From: Athripsodes cinereus
Lineage: Eukaryota > Arthropoda > Insecta > Trichoptera > Leptoceridae
DNA length: 64,000 nt
Assembly: GCA_947579605.1 (NCBI GenBank)
Contig: OX388314.1
Span: 28,426,948 to 28,490,947, forward strand
Direction: 5' to 3'
Part shown: one piece after another, positions 55,220 to 64,000 of the stretch
How positions within the stretch are numbered: position 1 is the stretch's first letter
How the letters are laid out: each line of letters opens with the position of its first letter
Made by a program: the position numbers and the translations under genes
The notes under the pieces: generated by a model
Database searches by the model: none
The model's input: only the letters and a program-made list of their open reading frames with translations
What the model was told of the DNA's origin: nothing

Positions 55220-56040
55220 ACAATACATACAAGTGTATGAAAAAGAAGACAAATATAAATAATAATAATAAATATATATATATATATACAATACTTATAC
55301 CTACATAAAAATACATATATAAATGAATAGGTGGATGGGATGAAGGACAAGGAATATAGGCATGTATGTCATTGAATGTAATTAAAAAATTAAAAGAAGA
55401 AATATTTATTCTACTTCTATATCTATGTAGCCAAAGATATCTAAATATGGGCCCCAACCTATCTACAGATTATTTGTTAAAAAGTTGATTATTCCCCGAG
55501 CTACGCTGAGTTTTAAATGAAGTTCATATATTATAATTATTCTGTTGGGGTTTATTCAAAGAATAATGAAATTGGAATTTTAATCTCGCTTGTTTGGAAG
55601 CTGACCTTGTTGTCCGGCAAAAATGATTATTTATTCAGATAAAAAAAAGGTGTGCGTGAAGTGAAAATGAAAAATTCCCGCATATTTTTCACACATAATG
55701 GAAAATCACGATGTTGTGTATTAAACTCTTTCAAATGATAATATTTACCTTTGTATTCCGAATTCATTTAACGTAATGTCGCTTTTTGAAATATGCATAA
55801 ATAAATACTAAAATTAAAAAAAAAATATTCGTAGATATCATATCTAAAAACAAACGTTTAAAATTCTTTTTTTTTTATTGTTTAACCAGAATGGAGAATA
55901 CTCCAATCGAGATATCTGATTGGTTATCTAAACACAAAGTCCTCTATGCTTCGCTGAGCTTTGTCCCATTGACCATACACTGAGTTCGCTTAGTTTTCAC
56001 TGCTGTTAACAAATTCGTAGAATTCAATCTAGGGCAAAGG
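55220..56040. other. AT-rich intronic DNA, nothing recognised
   Basis: No supported gene or element. The ORFs over 55015-55457 are low-complexity, Tyr/Ile-rich. Confidence 0.4.
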
Positions 56041-56045
56041 ACCGG

Positions 56046-56290
56046 CCGGTGTGGCGTAGAGGTAACGCTCTTGACATTGAGCCACGAGGTCCCGGGTGCG
56101 ATTCCCTACCAGGGCAGATTGAGGAATGACTTTTTTCAAATTGTCCTGGCTCTGGGTGTTACATGTATATGTGTTTAGTGTATTGTATATATTATTATGT
56201 CACGTTAGTACCCATAATACAAGATTCAATCTAAGTTTGAGATTAGCTCAATCTGTGTGAATTGTCTATGAATGTTATGTTATGTCAACA
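56046..56290 (+). repeat. tRNA-derived SINE, family B
   Basis: CCGGTGTGGCGTAGAGGTAA supplies an A box (TGGCGTAGAGG) and CCCGGGTGCGATTCCC a B box, about 35 bases apart. The body contains GTCCTGGCTCTGGGTGTTAC and GTTAGTACCCATAATACAAG; the end is ATGTTATGTTATGTC. It is unrelated in sequence to family A. Confidence 0.8.
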
Positions 56291-56644
56291 CTTCCAAATT
56301 TGCAGAGAAGAAATTCAGCTTTGCGAGGCCAACTAAAAGTTTGAAACGTTGCTGTTCAGGAGATGTCGCGGCGCCTTTGAGATGGTCACGGACCGTTAAA
56401 CGGTGCCATAAATCAATCGTTTATATTATTATTATTGTTATTTAATGCCTGGAATGCAAGCAATAAGTCCTTTTACTCTTTTCTGTAAGTTTTCAAAAAT
56501 CCTGTAAGTCAGGTATCTAAGAACCATCATAAATAAGATTTTTAAAATCTCTGATCCATCAGCTATCGAGTTATACCACCCATCTTGAAAACTACACTTT
56601 TATTGACACAGAGAGGATGACCTGTGTGTTTATTAAATGAAGTA

Positions 56645-57627
56645 TTGTTTCGATATTTTCGCTATTACTTAGGAATATTTTTAAGATAAGAAACACTTCC
56701 ATTCAATTTATGTAAAATATCCATTTAATTTATGTACTCATGTTTTAATGTTATTCACTGTATGTTTATGGAAAAAGCACAAATGATTTCAGTTTTACTA
56801 ATAAATATTTAATTGAATAGTGACCTGGTTTTGACTTTTAAAGTCACTGTCAAACTAATGACACTAAAAATTAGTTTGACAATGACTATATAAGTCGAAA
56901 CCAAGTTGCTATTTAACTAAATATTAAGTAAAACTAAAATTGTGTTTTCTTCCATATATTAACATGGTGTTTCACAAAATAAACGTTGAATCAATAAATT
57001 TATTCACTATGTTAGATGATGGAAATAACATTGCTTGAAGGAAGTAAATGCAGCAAATTCATCACACGAAGAAGTGGAAAATCATAAAGAAGATCTTTGT
57101 TTAGAGATGAACCTTAAATGGTTGCAATAGAAAAAAAATTGTACATCATAATGGATGTGTAAACTTGCAGTTCCTGCAAACCATTTTTTATAGTAAATTT
57201 ATTTTTTTAATGATTGTCACTAAATAATGTTAAGCATAAACAGTAAAAGAATTATTTATTTATTCTTTCAACCCAAAAATCATAAAATAGATTCAGGCAA
57301 AATGTAAGATTATCCAACTAGGTTAATTAACCCGGTTTAGGATAAACCTTTATAACAAAAAATAATTCTCATACCAAACTTGTAAACAAGATTTAAAACT
57401 AAAGAATAAAATAATGTAAACAATGAAGTAATGTAAATAAAACAAAATATAGTAAAATCAAAATTGACATACATCAAGAACAGCTGAAAATAGCTCCCTC
57501 ATAGCACTCACACTCACATCAAACACCCATACACAAACACCATCCTCAGCTACTCTGAAAGACATGATAGGCATACGAAAATTAGCTCATAAGCAGACAT
57601 TAAAAATACGCAAATTAACTCATACAT
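56645..57627. repeat. ~0.94-kb dispersed repeat, copy 2
   Basis: A second copy of 49294-50228 in the same orientation, including the hairpin (about 56770-56970). It carries an extra ~50 bp at 57465-57510. Its right end is cut by the LTR element starting at 57630. Confidence 0.85.
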
Positions 57628-57629
57628 AT

Positions 57630-58036
57630 TGTGATGAAATGAATATATACAGGATTGTAAATATTATTTTAGATTGTAAATTTAGTATTATTATTTTCAT
57701 ATACCTAGATCGAATGTTTGTAGTAGGTGATTAATATAGGAATGAAACTTAGTTTAATCTCAAGTGGTTGTTGAACACAACTAGCTATGTAGGAGACAGA
57801 GTCAGGTATATTTCGGTGTGTGTCAGGAAGAGATGGATGTAGTTTTTTTTTGTTGCTTTGGGTCGACATTTTCAGGGTCTGAAGACAGAGTACTTATTAC
57901 TCTTGGCAGTTTAGTTTTGAATCCAGAGGGAGGTGGGACTGAATCATATTAATATCTGTGTTTGAATTCGACATCTTTTAATATTTTTATTTACCCACCT
58001 TCGTAGTTATTAAAACATTATATTTTAGTGATATTT
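57630..58036 (+). repeat. 5' LTR, visible shared part
   Basis: At least 407 bp, starting with TG, identical by eye to 63594-64000. It may extend further right, because the comparison stops at the window edge. It contains GGGTCGACATTTTCAGGGTC and AGAGGGAGGTGGGACTGAAT. Confidence 0.85.
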
Positions 58037-58399
58037 CCACAATTGGGAATATATAAAGATCATCCTAAATTACTTTTAATTAGCATTTAAAATCCGTGAT
58101 GCTGCCAGCTGTCTAAGATAAGATTTTCTTTTAATATTATTAATTTATTATTTATATCTAGGTGCTAGGATACTCTCAGGATGTCTGTTGTCTACAAGGC
58201 AATATTTGTACTCAAGGATTTATTATTTTACAGATTTTGGAAACAAAGGAATTATGTGTTATATATTATTGTATGTATGTATGTACTTGTTACCGATTTT
58301 ATATAGCGCCGTCCGACACACCTACAACTAGACCGATGTCAGTGGCGTACCGATCTACCCAATATTATATTTTTATTTAATTTATTTTACCAAAACGAA

Positions 58400-61300
58400 G
58401 GATTGTACAGTTCGGAGTGGAGTTTTATGTTGAGCAGGATATTATTTGATTATTTAATTAATTACATATTTTATCATCGATGTCATTTGTCTTCTATAAA
58501 CTTACTGGATTTTTCTACTTATATTGCTGTGACATTCTATAATGTATTAATTAACATTTTTGCAAGGCATGGTTATATCGTATTGTTTATGTATTATTAT
58601 ATTAATATGTTTATATTAATACCATTTATCCAAAAATCCCTACATAAACCCTTTTCCTTCTAGGGAATGTAGTTTTGTCCAGTCGTTTGTTAGGCCCCAG
58701 ACGATTTGGGTACGACGTTATTCCTTTCTTAACAAAATATATGATATTGTAGTATATAATTATGCATGATAATTATTTAAATCAAATTTTGTAAAAATAA
58801 GTAGTTCAACTAACAAAACTCTCTCCTTTTCCCTATATGCTGGAGGACCCACAATCCATTATAAGGTCTTTGGGCATTTGTAAATGGATATTATGTTTAA
58901 TAAACTTTAATTTATTAATAACTGGTTGGTAAATCACTGTTCGTGATATTGCTAACTATATTAGTAGTCTATCTTATCAGTTCTGTAAGAACACACCTTG
59001 CAATCATTAACATAGTTGGATGTGCGTAGAGATTGGTGGTGCTTTCTCTGCGTATAAATCAACTTAACCAATGAAAAGGTATTTATTTCAAATGTTCTCC
59101 GACTGAAGCAGGTACAGCTCCATTCCTCGAATTTCTGCTAGAGTATAGCTTGAAGGGGTTATCTGCACCCTTTGGCTGAAGCTCAATGATCAGGAATCTT
59201 TAGGACTAATATTATTATATGTTTTTGTTGCATAATGGCATGTTCTAATGAGGGTATATAGCAAATATATTGCATGTTCTAATGAGGTTATATAATATAT
59301 ATTATTTTATATATATTCGCGAGTAGAGTTGTGCACTCGGGCTCAAAATGCGGCATGGGACAGTTTGAGACGTGAGGGAGCGGAGGCGGCGCTCCTTCAG
59401 CATGGACACAGCATGCTTTTCAATGCACTAACATGGTAGTTAGTCTCTGAAAATGATGTCATAGCAATTGTGTTGAAATTTAATTAATATTCAAAAGTAA
59501 TAAAGTTATGTTTTTGGGTGCGCCACTGTCCTTTACGACGCAACGAATTAGTAGGTATGTTGTAGAACATATGTACATACATCGGCTATAGAAACTATGA
59601 AATGGTTATCTTATGTAGGGACATAGATCGGCAACCAGTTACCATACAACATTCTCGTAATGATATAGAATAATATTATTTGAATTTTATGTTATGATGA
59701 TTGTTATGTTATATTTCGTTATGTTTTATTATGCACTATTTTTATTATGTTATTTTACAGTATCTCAAGGTAAGTGATCTGACGTCAAAGTTGATCTCAG
59801 AGTTAATATGTAACAACGTAGGTAAAATTATCGTCAAAACACAACGTACTGGGTCCAAATCTATGAAAATAGTTAATAGATAAATCGAGACGATCACGAA
59901 AGGCCAAAATTTGTTAATTAATTCAATTAGGAATGCGATATTTCGTACGTATATTTGCAACAATGCGAAAATTCATACAATTCTTAGCTAGCTGAATAGG
60001 GTTGTCACTTCTAGTTTGGGAATCAATTATTACAGTAGGTATAGTTTAGAAGCTAGGATGTTGCAAATTCGGAGCTTAGAATGGTTTAAAATAGGTAGGA
60101 TCATCACAAATGGTGCCTTGGACCAGAATATTATGTCTGTCATTGCAGACATAAACTGGGTTTTTACGGAGTAGAAGTGGGTTTTGGTTTTGCGATGATA
60201 AATAACTAAAATCATGAATATTGGAGGGGGGGAAAGCATAAATGGGTTTTGAGGAGTAGAACTGGGTTATGGACAGAGGAATGTGTTTGGTTTTTGAGGG
60301 GAGGAATAAAATTTATACTTGGTAGATGTAGTGAGAAAATTGGTTGATGATTTTTACTTCCAGAACCGCGGGTTGGTTATCCATGGATTATAGTGTTAGT
60401 CGAATCAGGCAACATGATATTATATTTGTGTTTGGCTATCTATAGGTATCTACCTAACATTATGCATAAGAATAGTGAACCCTTAAGAGTTCATTAGGAA
60501 TTATGTCCTTATGAATAGTCTAATAAAGAGCGCTTGTGATTCAGGTATAAAATTGGATAGGTATATATATGTTGAAATCCTGAATAGTTCTTTATTTTAT
60601 TCAATAATGTATATAGGTACCAAAAATATGTACTTTCATAAGAAGATTGGGTGTTAGAAAAATGGAATATTATATTCCCAAGTAGACTTGTAAACATGGG
60701 TATTATGTATGCGAAGTGTATTTTATGTATATGGGTATATGACTAGAGTTTTTAGGATTTTTAGATATTATAGTATTTGGGTAAAATGGATAAATAATAG
60801 GTATATAGATTGATGTTAGTTATATGTATCAAGTGGATGTTTGTTAAGGATTAGAATTGTACCTAATTATAATAGGTATTATTATTTCTTGAGGAATATG
60901 GTCTTAACATTTACAGTATTTGTAAGTTAAGTGTTTTGTTTTTAAACTTTTAGAATTCTGTCAAGTTAATTATTTGGGGTGTGAAATAAATTTATGATCG
61001 AGGCATGAATGGTGAATATATTATTGAGTTTGAAATAATATTAGACCAGATTTTATGAGTATCTGATAACATACATAATACAATATATGAATGAAGCGGA
61101 TAAGTATATAGGTAATAATCGAATGATGGGTTTTGATAAAATCACGATTTAGGTGATTATTTTTACAGTTATATGTTAAACGGTTAGCTGGAAGAAATAG
61201 TGAATATTCATTCTTACAGGCTAAGTGGGGAATGATCGGCTTAGAGGGAAGACAGTCTACACGGAAAGCAGACTCTTTTAAACCAGGAGGGGCATTCCAG

Positions 61301-62590
61301 GATCTTGAGTTTTAGGAAACGTTGGAACTCTTTGTATACCCTGAAAGGTGGTATCTATCATTTCAAAATTGAGGACAAGAGAATACTCATTTATGGAAAT
61401 GTTCTAAGGAGAAAAGAGGTTGATGTTTGCCGATATAATACATCGTCTTCCAAATAGAGAAATAAGATGTACCTACAACCTATGAATCCTAGGATATAAT
61501 AATGATTAAAACGTTATATTATTCTAAACCAAGAACGAGATAGGAAATAATATTATTACTGGAATGACAAAAAAACTATAGTTTTAAATAAAGATGCAAG
61601 CAGATAGGTATACGGGATATTATAGTACCTAACGGGATGTATACGATCAGTGGTTGTTAAACTGTATGCCTGATATTGTGATGTTGCTGAATGGAACAAA
61701 GAAACCTGAGACAAAGGGTATTAGGAATTATGCGTGCGCTCAAATGAGATAATTATTTCAATTGAATATTTATTGGTAGGATAACAACATGATTTACTTG
61801 CAAGAAACTTGGTGGAAAGTTTGGACAGCGATGATAGAAGTTTTATGGAAACCAAAGGACGACTAGATAGGATTGTGTAGCATTGTATCCTCTCTGTTAA
61901 CACAAAAGAGAGTGGTGTACAATAACATAAATTGCTGGAGAGGACTAATGTAAGAAGAAAGGACAACGCTATGATGTAACAGGTTGAGATTGACTTGCGG
62001 ATCTATCGATGTTACAAATGGAATAAACTATTTAATGTGTTATAACTTTAAAATTGTGGTGTCAAATATTATAATAATATTATTCAATAGTGTTAGAGTG
62101 AAAATGTGAACTATAAAGTGTTTATCTATTATTATTTTACAAGTGGAACGAATATTATGATATGTACCTTTGTGGTTATAGTTGTGTGTAAATATATTAT
62201 ATTTAGTTGTGTGTGTGATAGTTTGAAATAGATTTTTTCAGGACTTTTGAAATGAATGAGGACGATTCATTTATAAATACCTAATATGTAGGTATATACA
62301 TTTGGTTACTGTAATATTGGAGACAAGGGGAATTCTACGTACCTATTATAGAATAACATATTGGGATGTATTATGTAGATATTGTCAATGCAACTCGTTT
62401 AAATATTGTGTTATGTATCTTATATGCGTGAAGGTGCGTAAACACATTGAGGGAGGGGTTCCCACCACTTACCCCTGGATGTTCAAGAACATAGTACGTT
62501 ATCTTCCTTTTAATTATTTGTGGTATTATTATAGGTGATTTTAGGTACGTAATTATAGGTATTTTGAGTTAGCTGTTCGCGTTTGATGTT
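58400..62590 (+). other. Interior of the LTR element, non-coding
   Basis: No retroviral protein motifs. From about 59.9 kb the plus strand is conspicuously richer in G than C, with phrases such as GTAGAAGTGGGTTTTGGTTT and GAGGAGTAGAACTGGGTTAT that are near repeats of each other. Hydrophobic ORFs (58403-58663) are AT-driven. 61190-61320 carries GGTTAGCTGGAAGAAATAG, a LINE 3' UTR-like scrap. Confidence 0.5.
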
Positions 62591-62649
62591 ATTTAGGCAC
62601 ATTGTCAACACATTATCACACATTTTGCTGGTTAGCGGGAGAATGTTGC

Positions 62650-62860
62650 ACTACTTGTAGAATTATGTGGCTTGATCACGTGGATCGAATTCTTATGGAC
62701 GGCCGCGTGTTGAGTGGAAGAAATCGGTATGCGTTGTGTGAGAAATTGTATGGCAGTGATGGAAGCGAAGGACGTATTCCTAGATGGAGGGATTTGGCGT
62801 TCGGTTCTCTCTGTCTACCCCATCTGAGACGCAGCGTGATGGTGCTGAGAGATGAATGGT
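62650..62860 (+). mobile_element. RTE-like LINE end captured in the LTR element
   Basis: ATCACGTGGATCGAATTCTTATGGACGGCCGCGTGTTGAG, then AGATGGAGGGATTTGGCGTT and CTACCCCATCTGAGACGCAGCGTGATGG align with the 20.4 kb subfamily (LDHVDLIL ... CRDRSTWR). The hinge and WFGH region are lost and the frame is broken. Confidence 0.65.
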
Positions 62861-62879
62861 TATTTAGTATGAGCTGCCG

Positions 62880-63075
62880 GTGGAGAGTTGGTCTCCCACT
62901 TTTTCCGTGAGTTTTCGGGTGCCCTGTGGGAGGACGGGTGTTTTAGGAAGTTAAGACATTTAGCATCTTGGATACGATGAGGTTTGCCGCCGTTTTTGAA
63001 TGTCTTGAATTTGTGTCGGTACGGAGAGGACGATTTGCGTATCAGTTGTGTGCTGCAGAACTACTGGTTGCATCA
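62880..63075 (+). repeat. SINE-like family X copy inside the LTR element, A-to-G biased
   Basis: GGTCTCCCACTTTTTCCGTG, GAGTTTTCGGGTGCCCTGTG, GATGAGGTTTGCCGCC and TTGAATGTCTTGAATTTGTGTCGG align with 19474-19660. Many A positions of the other copy are G here. Confidence 0.7.
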
Positions 63076-63593
63076 GCAAAGGAATCATGGATATGAGACA
63101 TCTGGCTAGTAGTACAGGATTGGTGTTACCAGCGAATCGGATCACCCTGAAGAATGCATATATGGACTATAAAGAACCACAACGACTATGAATAATTATA
63201 ATGATGTGTGATTACATGAAAAGGAATTTTAACAAAATGCAACTTGGATATTAAAGTATAAGAACAATCTTGTTATTATTATATTTATGTTCTGTAGATG
63301 TGACGACATAAAATAATAACGAAACACAAAATAATAAAATAAATAGTATGTTATGTTAGGGCAATAATATTGAGCGAGTATTTCTCAAGTGGATGCATTG
63401 GGGTTGTATTATTATTATTGATGACTTGAATAGAGGGGCACAGCTGACGAGGTACCTACGACCTATCGGAATATACAGTGGCGGACTCGAAAGTTGGAAT
63501 TAAATAATTGTGAAAAATAATTAGAAAATAAATAATTGGTTGTGAGATAATGCCTCAGCCATTTTGTCTTCATCGTAATCTCAAGGGGGGGTA

Positions 63594-64000
63594 TGTGATG
63601 AAATGAATATATACAGGATTGTAAATATTATTTTAGATTGTAAATTTAGTATTATTATTTTCATATACCTAGATCGAATGTTTGTAGTAGGTGATTAATA
63701 TAGGAATGAAACTTAGTTTAATCTCAAGTGGTTGTTGAACACAACTAGCTATGTAGGAGACAGAGTCAGGTATATTTCGGTGTGTGTCAGGAAGAGATGG
63801 ATGTAGTTTTTTTTTGTTGCTTTGGGTCGACATTTTCAGGGTCTGAAGACAGAGTACTTATTACTCTTGGCAGTTTAGTTTTGAATCCAGAGGGAGGTGG
63901 GACTGAATCATATTAATATCTGTGTTTGAATTCGACATCTTTTAATATTTTTATTTACCCACCTTCGTAGTTATTAAAACATTATATTTTAGTGATATTT
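63594..64000 (+). repeat. 3' LTR, cut by the window edge
   Basis: A direct repeat of 57630-58036, preceded by the polypurine tract. The 3' end and target duplication lie outside the window. Confidence 0.85.

Larger units (their letters stand above)
57630..64000 (+). mobile_element. LTR retroelement lacking gag/pol (LARD/TRIM-like), truncated by the window edge
   Basis: The sequence beginning TGTGATGAAATGAATATATA at 57630 recurs at 63594 and matches by eye base for base to the window end (407 bp). A polypurine tract AAGGGGGGG (63583-63591) lies two bases before the second copy, as expected before a 3' LTR. The interior (about 5.5 kb or less, depending on LTR length) has no gag, protease, RT or integrase motif and no ORF over about 100 codons. 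It is instead a mosaic including an RTE-like LINE end and a family X SINE. A primer-binding site was not identified, and the LTR end is outside the view. LTR identity suggests a very recent insertion; mobilisation must come from a related autonomous element (inference). Confidence 0.8.

Noticed and set aside
58030..58060. Primer-binding site TGGGAATATATAAAG after the 5' LTR
   Set aside because: It starts with TGG just after ...CCACA-AT, but the rest fits no tRNA 3' end I know, and the LTR end cannot be fixed from this window.
58403..58663. Hydrophobic 86-codon ORF as an envelope-like or membrane protein of the LTR element
   Set aside because: Composition follows from very AT-rich DNA; there is no signal peptide plus glycoprotein layout and no partner genes.

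Overview
The window looks like lepidopteran (moth or butterfly) nuclear DNA: it is very AT-rich, almost gene-free, and packed with transposable elements of kinds common in Lepidoptera. These are 5'-truncated RTE-, CR1/Jockey- and R2-like LINEs, tRNA-derived SINEs, MITEs, mariner- and hAT-type elements, and an LTR element. Nearly all ORFs longer than 60 codons are transposon debris or chance openings. There is no bacterial-type gene organisation.

The only host gene I recognise is on the minus strand. Two exons of an NMDA-type ionotropic glutamate receptor subunit 2 (Nmdar2/GluN2) lie at 25836-26009 and 9061-9242. Both have canonical AG/GT splice sites. They join in matching phase (phase 1) to give a continuous stretch of the amino-terminal (ligand-binding-protein-like) domain. 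The sequence between them is a 16.6 kb intron. The sequence above 26009 appears to be a larger upstream intron of at least 38 kb, and that below 9061 a downstream intron. So the window is essentially intronic DNA of a neuronal receptor gene.

Layout. 1-9 kb: SINE, RTE-like LINE end with a 12-bp target duplication, a 60-bp minisatellite, a degenerate A-rich array, a CR1/Jockey LINE end, and a near-perfect 205-bp palindrome flanked by a 13-bp direct repeat. 9-26 kb: the Nmdar2 intron, with LINE ends, hairpin elements, a Harbinger-like MITE (TTA duplication), and a hAT-like element carrying a nested RTE-like LINE. 23-25 kb: a long CR1/Jockey RT fragment, a 207-bp MITE, and another LINE end. 26-40 kb: SINEs, hairpin elements, a complete 1296-bp mariner-family element with an apparently intact DD41D transposase (33667-34962), a TA-flanked MITE, and an R2-like endonuclease-domain LINE end. 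40-43 kb: a LINE split by a 1373-bp DNA transposon with subterminal repeats, itself carrying an RTE-like LINE end. 44-57 kb: hairpins, SINE copies, opposed RTE copies, and a duplicated ~0.95 kb repeat. 57.6-64 kb: an LTR element with no recognisable gag or pol, whose visible LTR portions (407 bp) match throughout, with a polypurine tract before the 3' LTR.

The most unusual signal is a dispersed group of hairpin-forming insertions (about 7.8, 12.5, 16.4, 32.2, 36.1, 49.5 and 56.9 kb). Several are flanked by 10-13-bp direct repeats and some share a similar 3' tail. They look like retroposons rather than ordinary TIR transposons. Next in interest are the non-coding LTR element, with its G-over-C-biased interior and A-to-G-biased SINE copy, the subterminal-repeat transposon, and a SINE-like family whose 3' end matches that of a resident LINE.
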